The position numbers and the translations under genes were made by a program. A stretch of DNA of 64,000 nucleotides from Gammaproteobacteria bacterium 39-13 (GTDB lineage: Bacteria; Pseudomonadota; Gammaproteobacteria; Berkiellales; Berkiellaceae). The first letter of the stretch is position 1; the number at the start of each line of letters is the position of its first letter. The DNA is taken from positions 103,942 through 167,941 of the forward strand of contig MKTN01000071.1 in NCBI GenBank assembly GCA_001898235.1. The letters are read 5' to 3'. Positions 24,730 through 32,995 of this stretch are shown one piece after another. The notes beneath the pieces are model-generated. The model did not search any database, was not told the origin of the DNA, and worked only from the letters and a program-made list of their open reading frames with translations.

Positions 24730-25641
24730 ATGGTCGACGAGAAAGATGACACACATAACGAACACAATGAACCCACTGAGCATGAAGAAGAAGAATTCTC
24801 AGAAGAATTTGATTTTGATGAAGCTGGTCATGAAGAAGAAGATGCTTTAGCCCCTGAAGAATTCGAAAATATGGAAGAATTCGAAGGCGCTGAAGAGGGC
24901 GAGGAAGGGGAAACTGCAGAGCTTGAACCTCCTAAGCGAAAAAGTGCGACAATTCCCATTGTCATCGGCGTTGTTGTCGTTGGTTTTATCGGCTGGAAAA
25001 TCTATGGCATGTTTAGTAAACCTAAACCTGCTCCAGTAGAAGTCGTTGAAGCTCCTCCCGTGGTTAAAGCAGAACCGCCGCCGCCGCCACCTACAGCACC
25101 AGCTGCTCCCCAGCCGCAGGCTATTCCCAATTTAATGGAAGGGGCCACTAAAGTAGCGCTACCTGATGAAGCTTTAGTTAAATTACAAAAGAAAATTGAT
25201 GATCAAGAGCAATTCTATAAGCAGCAAATCAGTGCTTTAGAGAAGAATTTAGCCACCACAGTGCAAAACTCTGCTGATACAAGCAAAAACATAGCAGCGC
25301 TACAGCACGATGTTGCTACGCTTACTGCAGCGCTACAGGATCTCTCCACACAAATTAAAGGGATCCGTGAAGAACAGCAGGCTGCAATTGCAAGACAGCA
25401 AGAAGAATTGTCAAAGCGCAGAGCCGCCAAAGCTAAACCCAAAGGTCCTTCTAAAGAGGCCGTTGCTAGCCCAACAATGACAATACATGCCATCATCCCA
25501 GGAAGGGCTTGGCTGCGCACCGCTGACGGCAAAACTATTACCGTAACTGAAGGTGATGCTGTTGGTGAATACGGTAAAATATTAAAAATCGATGCACCCA
25601 ATGGGGTTGTGATTACTTCATCTGGTGTCGTATTACGGTAA
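24730..25641 (+). CDS. dotF: DotF (IcmG), inner-membrane component
   Basis: A 303-residue protein (Legionella 269). The cytoplasmic N-terminus is extremely acidic (residues 1-65, many Glu). One membrane helix lies at about 73-93. A Pro/Ala-rich periplasmic linker ('KAEPPPPPPTAPAAP') is followed by a coiled coil (about 145-235) and a small C-terminal beta domain 'IPGRAWLRTADGKTITVTEG'. DotF interacts with DotG and influences the channel. It starts three bases after dotG, so the two are coupled. Confidence 0.92.
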   Translation: MVDEKDDTHNEHNEPTEHEEEEFSEEFDFDEAGHEEEDALAPEEFENMEEFEGAEEGEEGETAELEPPKRKSATIPIVIGVVVVGFIGWKIYGMFSKPKPAPVEVVEAPPVVKAEPPPPPPTAPAAPQPQAIPNLMEGATKVALPDEALVKLQKKIDDQEQFYKQQISALEKNLATTVQNSADTSKNIAALQHDVATLTAALQDLSTQIKGIREEQQAAIARQQEELSKRRAAKAKPKGPSKEAVASPTMTIHAIIPGRAWLRTADGKTITVTEGDAVGEYGKILKIDAPNGVVITSSGVVLR

Positions 25642-25679
25642 AAGTGTGATCCTTTAAGGACTAAGAGAAGCGAGGAAAC

Positions 25680-28600
25680 ATGGGAACGTTTATCGATCCA
25701 CTACTAGATAGCATCGACTCTTTAATGGCGTGGATAGGCGGTTCTCTTGGTCAAACGACAGATTACTATTGCTCTGTTGAAACAGCAGATAGCCGTCACA
25801 CCTTGGTAGCAAGAGATGGTTCCTTGTTTTCTGTGATCCGTTTAAATGGTGCAACAGAGCTCGTAGGACCTCAAGAATTTGATAAAATTCATAGAGGTCT
25901 CATTAATACATTCTCCCCTGCCCTATCCCGTTTAGGGCATGCGGTTCAAGTTTATTTTCATTATGATAAAGATTTAGTTAAAGACGAAATCCGCGATATT
26001 TTTAAGCCCGCGATGGCTACATGCGAACGCTTAAAGATGGATTTACATGATCTTTTTGAAGAAAGAATTAATCATCTTTCAAAATTTTGTGCTTCAGAGG
26101 ATTGTTTCTTCGTGCTTTGGACACGTCCTAATTCTCTTACCAAAGCACAATTAGAGCAATCGAGAAAAAATAAATTAGAACATACTAAAGATGTAAAACT
26201 GCCTTCAATGAAGAATGCGCAAAATATCATGGCTGCTGTGCCTGAGTTACGTGAAACGCACGATTCTTTTGTTCGCAGCGCCGTCAATGACATGCGCGAT
26301 GTCAATCTATATGCAGTTATCCTTGATGTTCATCAAGCCGTATATGAAATGCGACGCAGCGTCGATCCTGATTACACCGATAAAGAATGGCGTCCTGTTT
26401 TACCTGGTGATAAAATTCCGATCAGAAACATAACCGATCCTAAACGTAGAGACGTTTCTGAAATTGTATGGCCTCCACTTGTGCCACAAATTATTCCTCG
26501 AGATGGGGAAATCATCAATCTTCGTACATGTCGGATTGGCGATAAGATATACGCAACACATTATATCGATCTCTTTCCACAAGAAATTAAGCCTTTTTTT
26601 GAGTTATTTAAAAAGGCATTACATTCTCGCTTTCCTTGGCGAATTTCCTTCTTGCTAGAAAGTGATGGAATTAAAACCTTGGGTGTTAAACCCGTATTAG
26701 CTTCTATATTAAGCTTTGCTTCCTCATTAAACCCACTTATCACTGATGCAGCAGAGTTACTTAAATATTATGATACCAGCACTGACTACGCCATCGTGAA
26801 ATACCGTGTCGCAGCGACAACCTGGGCGAATGTGGGAGAAGAGCGTTTGCTACGAACCCGCTCTGCCGAAATGGCCAAAGCCATACAGGGTTGGGGACAC
26901 TGTGAAATTGGCGAATTTTCCGGAGATAGTTACGAAGCAGCTTTAACTACCTGCATGGGAATGGGATTGCATAGCATTGCGACTCCTTCTGTTGCACCTT
27001 TGAATGATGTTTGCTACATGCTGCCTTTTACCCGCCCTGCCTCACCTTGGGTAACAGGTGCGACACTTTTGCGTTCACCCGATGGTAAACCGTGGCCCTA
27101 CCAGCCAGGTTCAACACAACAAACAACCTGGATTGATTTAGTTTATGCACGACCAGGTTCTGGTAAGTCGGTACTCTCTAACTCAATTAACCTGGCATTG
27201 TGCCTGCAAGGGGGTATTTCCCGTTTGCCACGCATTGCTATCATTGATATCGGCCCATCTAGCTCTGGTTTGATCTCACTGGTAAGGGAATCATTGCCGC
27301 CAGAAAAGCGACATCTTGTTGCCTATCACCGCTTGAGAATGACACCACAGTATTCTATCAATCCTTTTGATACACAATTAGGCTGCCGATATCCAACACC
27401 ACAAGAACGAAGCTTCCTTGTAAACTTCATTACCTTGCTAGCAACTCCTGTTGGTGAAACCAAGGCTTACGACGGTATCACAGATATGGCGGGAATGATT
27501 GTTGACGAACTGTATAAAAGTTTATCCGATAATCAAAATGCGAATAAATATACTCGCGAGCTTGAACCTAATGTAGATAAAATTTTAGACGAAATTGGAT
27601 TTTTTGCCGATCCTCATACTTCTTGGTGGGAAGTTGTAGATGCTTTATTCAAAGCAGAAAAAACCCATGAAGCTGCACTTGCACAAAGATACTGCTCACC
27701 TCTTATTTCAGATGCGGTTGCTGTCTGTCGAACTAAAGCAGTAGAAGATCTCTATGGTAAAATTGTCGTTCCAACTGGCGAACCACTCATTACCGCTTTT
27801 GGTCGAATGCTATCAGCAGCTGTGCGTGAATACCCTATTTTATCGCGTATTACGCAATTTGATTTAGGTGAAGCGAGAGTTGTTTCTCTCGATTTAGACG
27901 AAGTCGCCAAAACGGGTGGTGATGCGGCAGATAGGCAAACTGCAGTAATGTATATGCTTGCACGTTATATTTTAGCTAAAAGCTTTTACCTGACGGAAGA
28001 AAACGTTGAAGATTTCCCCGATATTTACAAAGATTATCATCGTCAACGCATCGTACAGATCCGTGAAGATCCTAAGCGTCTTGTGTTAGACGAATTCCAC
28101 CGCACCTCTAAAGCTCAGGCCGTGCGCGATCAAGTCGTTGTAGATATGCGTGAAGGTCGAAAGTGGAAGGTACAAGTTGCACTCTTGTCACAATCCTTAG
28201 AGGATTTTGATTCTGTCATGGTTGAATTTGCAACTTCTATCTTTATTATGGATGCAGGTCCGCAACAAGCGATTGATAAATCTGTTAAGACCTTTGGATT
28301 ATCAGAAACTGCAAAGCTTGCCCTTTCAACCCGTGTGCATGGTCCTCGCCCTGAAGGTGCTACCTTTTTAGCGCAATTTGCAACAAAACTTGGTATGAAT
28401 ACACAATTATGTACAAGTACTTTGGGTCCAATTGAATTGTGGGCGTTTAATACCACCGCTGAAGATGCGCGGATCAGAAATGCGCTTTATAAAAGGATTG
28501 GTCCCGGTGAAACCAGAAAGCTGCTTTCTATGCTTTATCCAAGTGGTAGTGCCGCTAAAATCGTAGAACAACGTCTAGCTAAACGTAAAGAGGCTGGCGA

Positions 28601-28712
28601 AAAAGTAGATGATGCTGCTGCAATGAGTGTTATTGAAGAACTCATTGAAGAAATAATGAGAGTTTACGAAGGCACAGCATCTGGCGCTGGAAGCATCACG
28701 TTACAAGTGTAG
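25680..28712 (+). CDS. dotO: DotO (IcmB), VirB4-like ATPase
   Basis: A 1010-residue protein, practically the Legionella length (1009). Walker A is PGSGKSV (about 492-498), and Walker B-like 'RLVLDEFHRT' lies near residue 800. DotO forms the hexameric inner-membrane platform that docks DotB. AGCGAGGA lies just before the ATG. A strong terminator follows at 28711-28740, so dotO ends the operon here. In Legionella icmC, icmD and icmJ precede icmB; here their homologues lie 2.5 kb downstream, beyond an ABC transporter gene. Confidence 0.96.
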   Translation: MGTFIDPLLDSIDSLMAWIGGSLGQTTDYYCSVETADSRHTLVARDGSLFSVIRLNGATELVGPQEFDKIHRGLINTFSPALSRLGHAVQVYFHYDKDLVKDEIRDIFKPAMATCERLKMDLHDLFEERINHLSKFCASEDCFFVLWTRPNSLTKAQLEQSRKNKLEHTKDVKLPSMKNAQNIMAAVPELRETHDSFVRSAVNDMRDVNLYAVILDVHQAVYEMRRSVDPDYTDKEWRPVLPGDKIPIRNITDPKRRDVSEIVWPPLVPQIIPRDGEIINLRTCRIGDKIYATHYIDLFPQEIKPFFELFKKALHSRFPWRISFLLESDGIKTLGVKPVLASILSFASSLNPLITDAAELLKYYDTSTDYAIVKYRVAATTWANVGEERLLRTRSAEMAKAIQGWGHCEIGEFSGDSYEAALTTCMGMGLHSIATPSVAPLNDVCYMLPFTRPASPWVTGATLLRSPDGKPWPYQPGSTQQTTWIDLVYARPGSGKSVLSNSINLALCLQGGISRLPRIAIIDIGPSSSGLISLVRESLPPEKRHLVAYHRLRMTPQYSINPFDTQLGCRYPTPQERSFLVNFITLLATPVGETKAYDGITDMAGMIVDELYKSLSDNQNANKYTRELEPNVDKILDEIGFFADPHTSWWEVVDALFKAEKTHEAALAQRYCSPLISDAVAVCRTKAVEDLYGKIVVPTGEPLITAFGRMLSAAVREYPILSRITQFDLGEARVVSLDLDEVAKTGGDAADRQTAVMYMLARYILAKSFYLTEENVEDFPDIYKDYHRQRIVQIREDPKRLVLDEFHRTSKAQAVRDQVVVDMREGRKWKVQVALLSQSLEDFDSVMVEFATSIFIMDAGPQQAIDKSVKTFGLSETAKLALSTRVHGPRPEGATFLAQFATKLGMNTQLCTSTLGPIELWAFNTTAEDARIRNALYKRIGPGETRKLLSMLYPSGSAAKIVEQRLAKRKEAGEKVDDAAAMSVIEELIEEIMRVYEGTASGAGSITLQV

Positions 28713-28740
28713 TGAGTCCGCTTGGACTCACTCATTTCCT
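28711..28740 (+). terminator. rho-independent terminator after dotO
   Basis: Nine-base-pair perfect stem AGTGAGTCC/GGACTCACT with loop GCTT, overlapping the dotO stop and followed by CATTTCCTATTTTTTG. Confidence 0.7.
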
Positions 28741-28760
28741 ATTTTTTGTAATTGATTGTG

Positions 28761-30500
28761 CTATCTTCTACTCGTTAATCTTTTTCGCTCAAAAATAACG
28801 CGCTCTGTATTACTGCCATTTTCTGCGGCGCCCTGAGGTGAATGATCTATATAAACAATAGTTGTGCTTGGTAAATATTTTTTTAGCATTTTTTCACACA
28901 AAAGCTTCATTGCGTAATTTAATGCTGAAAAGGGCTCATCCATTAGTAATAGTTCGGGGTTGAACAAAATGGCCCTGATAAACGCAAGACGTTGCTGCTC
29001 TCCCCCACTTAGCATTTTAGACCAATCCCTTTTTTCATCTTTTTGTGCTAAAACACTTTTCTCGATTTTAAACGCCTTCAAAAGTGAATCCATTTTGTCT
29101 TTCGTAACAGTTGTTAATTCTCTTTCGCTTTTATATGCAATTGCTTCATATAAATTCGCATCATTGGGAAAGATAGGTCGCTGGGGAATGACATGAATTT
29201 TAGCTTTTTCAACAGGCAAAGAAATGGTGCCTTTGACATAAGGCCATAACCCTGTCAAGACACGAAATAAAGTAGATTTGCCTACCCCCGACTTTCCTTG
29301 AATAAGCGTAATGTTGTGATTTCTAAAAGCAAAATGTCGTTGTCGCAAAATGCAAGTTTTGTCTGGTCGCTCAATCAATAATTCTATTAAAGCCAATTCT
29401 CTGCCTTTGGTGAAGGTTAATTCGTTCTTAGAACGGATCGCTTCCCATTCTGCCATTTCATTCTGTAATGCTTGCAATTTGCCCACATGCACTTCAAGGT
29501 TGGTTGCATCCTCATACTTATCATGGCGCCAGGTAAAAAAACTGGCTACGCGAGTAAAATAATCTCCTACTGTAATAAGATTATCAATAGACATTTTTTC
29601 AGCCAAAATCTGGGGGACACTTAATAAAACACCAATAAAAAATCTCAAGTGTTCATTTAAGGCAGTAAAGGATGCAAGACCAGACTGTAACCATGCCATG
29701 ATTGCGTAGGGTTTCTTGCTTTTTTGCAATCTATATAAAAATCCTTTTTTCTCTTGATCTCGCACTTGTAGTAATTCAATTCCCTCAGCATTTTTTTCAA
29801 TATGATGCGCGTGAGCCTCAAGTTTACTAATGATTTTATATTGTTTTTCAGTAGTGCTTTTTAAACGCGAACCAATTTTACTGACGATGAAATTGTATGC
29901 CAACGCATAAATAAGCGCGCCAATAGCCATATACCCTGGAATGGTGAATACCATCGCCGCTATTTCAAATGTAAGCGGAGAGGATAATTGCCATAAACCG
30001 TAAAGACCTGCAACAAAGGCAAAAAACGTGTTGAGTAAATTATCACCTAATTTTACAGTTAAACGATTTGCCTCTTGAATATCATAGCTTAATATTCCTG
30101 CAGGATTAACAATCTGACGCTTTGAAAGGAAATTGGCCCCATAATAAGTTTTGGATTGCATCCAGCGCGTCAAGAAATTATCTGTCACCATTTGGTTTAA
30201 ATGATTAATTAACTTATCGCCAGCAAAAGAATTTAACCATGCTGTAAAAGTGTATCCGCCAACTGCGGCCAAATAGTAAGCAACGGACCAAAACAAAACC
30301 GGAAGTGACGGTGAAGGGGCAATTAAAATGCCGAAGAAGTAATTAAAACTTGTATTGATAACAACAATTAAAATGGCTTGAGTAATGTTACCAACAAATA
30401 GAAGTGCAATATAAAGCCATTGCCAAGCCGTACTTGTCCGACGAGTAAAAAAAGGCTTATATATTTCAATAACCGAGCGTAACGACACTGCTTCAATCAT
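28761..30500 (-). CDS. ABC transporter with fused membrane and ATPase domains, SbmA/YddA-like
   Basis: A 579-residue half transporter. Residues 1-330 carry about six membrane helices of the SbmA/BacA type, including 'TYYGANFLSKRQIVNPAGILSYDI', here in parts TYYGANFLS and NPAGILSYDI, which resembles the YddA family's 'NPDQRI..D' loop. The ATPase domain has Walker A GKSGVGKST (402-410), signature 'MLSGGEQQRLAFIRAI' and Walker B 'LLLMDEPFSAL'. Relatives move peptides, vitamin B12 or fatty acids; the substrate is unknown. It lies opposite in direction between dotO and dotE, so it was probably inserted into or rearranged within the Dot/Icm cluster. Confidence 0.88.
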   Translation of the reverse strand: MIEAVSLRSVIEIYKPFFTRRTSTAWQWLYIALLFVGNITQAILIVVINTSFNYFFGILIAPSPSLPVLFWSVAYYLAAVGGYTFTAWLNSFAGDKLINHLNQMVTDNFLTRWMQSKTYYGANFLSKRQIVNPAGILSYDIQEANRLTVKLGDNLLNTFFAFVAGLYGLWQLSSPLTFEIAAMVFTIPGYMAIGALIYALAYNFIVSKIGSRLKSTTEKQYKIISKLEAHAHHIEKNAEGIELLQVRDQEKKGFLYRLQKSKKPYAIMAWLQSGLASFTALNEHLRFFIGVLLSVPQILAEKMSIDNLITVGDYFTRVASFFTWRHDKYEDATNLEVHVGKLQALQNEMAEWEAIRSKNELTFTKGRELALIELLIERPDKTCILRQRHFAFRNHNITLIQGKSGVGKSTLFRVLTGLWPYVKGTISLPVEKAKIHVIPQRPIFPNDANLYEAIAYKSERELTTVTKDKMDSLLKAFKIEKSVLAQKDEKRDWSKMLSGGEQQRLAFIRAILFNPELLLMDEPFSALNYAMKLLCEKMLKKYLPSTTIVYIDHSPQGAAENGSNTERVIFERKRLTSRR

Positions 30501-31187
30501 TTACTCAAATATGCAAGATGGCTACCATATTTAGATTAGCCTTGGTTGTCAACTCAATTTTATTGAACCAGATCATCAAGCTAAATAAGAGTTGAAAAAG
30601 CCGATTGAGTAATTTAGAATTCCCAAAATTAGACGCATATTCACCTATTTACCTCAAGCTTTTGGCTAGCAACCGCGGTGTATAAAAAAATACAGGCTAG
30701 TTGCAAAGTGAAGCAAACAATCTTTCTTCAGTGATGCAAGAAGCGGGTAAAGGCCGCGCAGTAGCTTTAGCGAGGCGGCGCCTAATTCGAAATGGAAGAG
30801 ATCAGAAACGAAGCCTGTTTCTGTCTTCTATACTCATTACGACCGATTTTTAGACGAGGCGACGAGCCCTTGAGCACCAAGTGTGTATACAAAATACATA
30901 ACTATGCGAAATGAGTGAAGTCAACAAAGCTTATATTCGAGTGTAAAGAGTATTACCTACCACTAAACATATTTTATCCATCATATATTTTTTAAATATT
31001 AAAGGAACTTCTCTAAAAATTTATACGTCTAATTAATAAAAAATAGAGGACGAAATACCAACTGCACTGTCGTTACTCAACTGTATTTTTTTGGAAGTAG
31101 AATAACAAATAACGGAAGTTTAATGATAAACTTATTTGAGTAGAGTGGATAAAATGCAAAGTATGCATAGAAAGAAGGTGATCAAAA
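30501..31187. other. 687-base intergenic region with two degenerate repeat elements
   Basis: No gene is seen. Two members of the interspersed repeat family lie at about 30655-30815 and 30838-30955. The second has GATTTTTAGACGAGGCG, GTGTATACAAAATACATAAC and ends CGAGTGTAAAGAGTATT. The rest is AT-rich and must hold promoters for the ABC transporter (minus) and dotE (plus); no convincing -10/-35 pair was found by eye. Confidence 0.5.
30838..30955 (+). repeat. intergenic repeat element
   Basis: Contains the family core GTGTATACAAAATACATAAC and the right-end motif TAAAGAGTATT, flanked by the left end GATTTTTAGACGAGG. Confidence 0.65.
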
Positions 31188-31757
31188 ATGAGTGGGTTTA
31201 TCGATCCTTCGTCTTTTAGCCTCGATACCGCATTAACAAACCTATCAAATGCCTTTGGCAGCATTCAATCATTGATCGTTGCTGTGGCATACGTAATAGG
31301 TCTTTCTCTTATCGTACGCGGCGTTATGATGTATCGTATTTTTGCTAACCAAACGTTTGGGTCAGCGCAGCGTGGTGAAATCGCAGGTCCTATGGTGCAT
31401 TTAGTGGTTGGTGCCATTCTTTTATATTTCCCCAGCACACTGAATGTCTCTTTGCAAACCATCTTTAGCACAACAGATATTAGCTCAGCATCTGATCTTG
31501 TTGCTTACCAATCCTTATCAGGGGGCGAAAAGTGGCAAAAAATCACAGATGTCGTCACCATGTATATGAAACTCATCGGACTTATCGCTTTTGTTCGCGG
31601 CTGGGTCATTTTATCGAAAATGGGACATTCTGGTAGCCAACCTGGCAGTATTGGCAAAGGGTTAATCCATGTCATAGGAGGTATCCTCCTTGTTAATGTG
31701 GTCGATACAGTAAATATATTGGCTTGCACCTTTGGTTATTCCGGAGGCACATGTTGA
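31188..31757 (+). CDS. dotE: DotE (IcmC), inner-membrane protein
   Basis: A 189-residue protein, near the usual ~194. Four hydrophobic segments (about residues 28-48, 65-85, 124-145, 162-180) separated by short loops, with 'YVIGLSLIVRGVMMYR' and 'GHSGSQPGSIGKGLIHVIGG'. DotE and DotP share a PilA-like two-helix unit and belong to the inner-membrane complex. AGAAGGTGAT precedes the ATG. It starts a dotE-dotN-dotP unit. I considered IcmV, a related-looking small membrane protein, but length and loops fit DotE better. Confidence 0.85.
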   Translation: MSGFIDPSSFSLDTALTNLSNAFGSIQSLIVAVAYVIGLSLIVRGVMMYRIFANQTFGSAQRGEIAGPMVHLVVGAILLYFPSTLNVSLQTIFSTTDISSASDLVAYQSLSGGEKWQKITDVVTMYMKLIGLIAFVRGWVILSKMGHSGSQPGSIGKGLIHVIGGILLVNVVDTVNILACTFGYSGGTC

Positions 31758-31803
31758 GAAAATGGATGAACTCAGAAATTTTTTTATGAGGTAAAAAAAC
31801 ACT

Positions 31804-32418
31804 GTGGAATTGCTACCCATTACCATTAACGCAAAAAGAGGCATGTGGCGCCTTTATAATGCCCGTAAGCGCAATAATAAGTTTTTGGCCATAAAAAAAC
31901 GTGTCCTTCAACGTGACAATTATACTTGTCGCTATTGTGGTTTTTTTGCCAAAGAATTCCAAGATGTCGTTAATATTGATCAAAATTATAAAAATAATGA
32001 CTTTGCTAATTTAGCTACTGCTTGCTGTTTCTGTTCGCAATGTTTTTTCATCGATGCTGTAGGTCTTGACAGTAGCACAGGAGGCACTATCATTCACTTA
32101 CCAGAAATCAGTCAAGCTGATTTAAACAATTTCTGCCGAGTACTTTACTGTTCGTTAGACAAAGAATCTGCTTACAAAGGAAAATTACAAGCTGTCTATA
32201 TGAGTTTTAAAGATAGAAGCAAAGAGGTAGTAAATTGTTTTGGTCCCGACTCTAGCGATCCGAGGGTATTTGGGCAAGGAATTTTAGATGCAGGCTTATC
32301 TAAAGAGCAATTACAACATGACGTATTACATCATTTAAGACTGCTGCCCTCTAAAAAAGCTTTTAATGTACAAATTGATTACTGGAAAAAAACAGTGTTT
32401 GCGAAGGTACCTTTGTAA
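31804..32418 (+). CDS. dotN: DotN (IcmJ), zinc-binding coupling-complex protein
   Basis: A 204-residue protein (Legionella 208) with a GTG start and GAGG upstream. It has an HNH-like zinc site: Cys42 and Cys45 ('YTCRYCGFFA') and the cluster Cys74/75/77/80 ('ACCFCSQC'). DotN binds DotL in the coupling complex. It lies 46 bases after dotE and 60 before dotP. In Legionella the order is icmC-icmD-icmJ (dotE-dotP-dotN), so dotN and dotP are swapped here. Confidence 0.92.
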   Translation: MELLPITINAKRGMWRLYNARKRNNKFLAIKKRVLQRDNYTCRYCGFFAKEFQDVVNIDQNYKNNDFANLATACCFCSQCFFIDAVGLDSSTGGTIIHLPEISQADLNNFCRVLYCSLDKESAYKGKLQAVYMSFKDRSKEVVNCFGPDSSDPRVFGQGILDAGLSKEQLQHDVLHHLRLLPSKKAFNVQIDYWKKTVFAKVPL

Positions 32419-32478
32419 TAGTTTGGTTAAATCATGATAAAATAGACATATCGGTAATATGCTACGGAGGAGAGAAAG

Positions 32479-32904
32479 ATGAAAAGTACAAGTATCACAA
32501 CAACGAATAACTCACAGCTGAAGTCCCTACTCAGCTTATGTGGTTATTTTGGTGCTTTAATTGGTTTATATTTGGTATCAGGTTTAGTGTTAGCTGATGG
32601 TGGCGGCCAAGATCTTGGTAAAGTTGCTCAGAATATCACCGGGACCATGACAAACGTTGCTAAGCTAATTACTGCAGCAAGCTACGTTGCAGGGGTTGGT
32701 TTTGCTTTAATGGGCATGTTGAAATTCAAGGCCCATAAAGATAACCCACAACAAGTTCCTTTAAGCCAGCCAATTGTACTATTAGCAATTGCTGCAGGTT
32801 TAGTGTTCTTACCCAGCTTGATTACCACAACGGGTGCAACAGTATTCGGTAGCTCAGCCAAGAATGCAACCTCTCAAGGTGGTAACGTAGAAGGTACAGA
32901 ATAA
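32479..32904 (+). CDS. dotP: DotP (IcmD), inner-membrane protein
   Basis: A 141-residue protein (Legionella 132) with GGAGGAGA before the ATG. A hydrophobic leader-like segment (about residues 20-40) ends near 'LADGGGQDLG'. Two further helices follow, with 'AASYVAGVGFALMGMLKFKAHKDNP' (parts: ASYVAGVGFALMGMLKFKAH) and 'LLAIAAGLVFLPSLI'. This is the IcmD fold, similar to each half of DotE. A bidirectional terminator lies at 32961-32991, ending this Dot/Icm block. Confidence 0.9.
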   Translation: MKSTSITTTNNSQLKSLLSLCGYFGALIGLYLVSGLVLADGGGQDLGKVAQNITGTMTNVAKLITAASYVAGVGFALMGMLKFKAHKDNPQQVPLSQPIVLLAIAAGLVFLPSLITTTGATVFGSSAKNATSQGGNVEGTE

Positions 32905-32960
32905 TAATCGAATCTTCAGATCCAAATTGAAGAATACTTTTTATTAACTACTTGTACTTA

Positions 32961-32991
32961 AAAAAAATGCGGCTTTTGCCGCATTTTCCTT
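32961..32991. terminator. bidirectional rho-independent terminator
   Basis: Ten-base-pair stem AAAATGCGGC/GCCGCATTTT with loop TTTT, A-tract on one side and T-rich on the other, between convergent dotP and the protease-like gene. Confidence 0.8.
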
Positions 32992-32995
32992 TTTA

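Noticed and set aside
24480..24776. 98-codon ORF opposite the end of dotG and start of dotF
   Set aside because: Both genes on the plus strand are well supported and the antisense frame has no features.
31188..31757. Assignment as IcmV
   Set aside because: Length, four-helix pattern and position before dotN/dotP fit DotE (IcmC) better.
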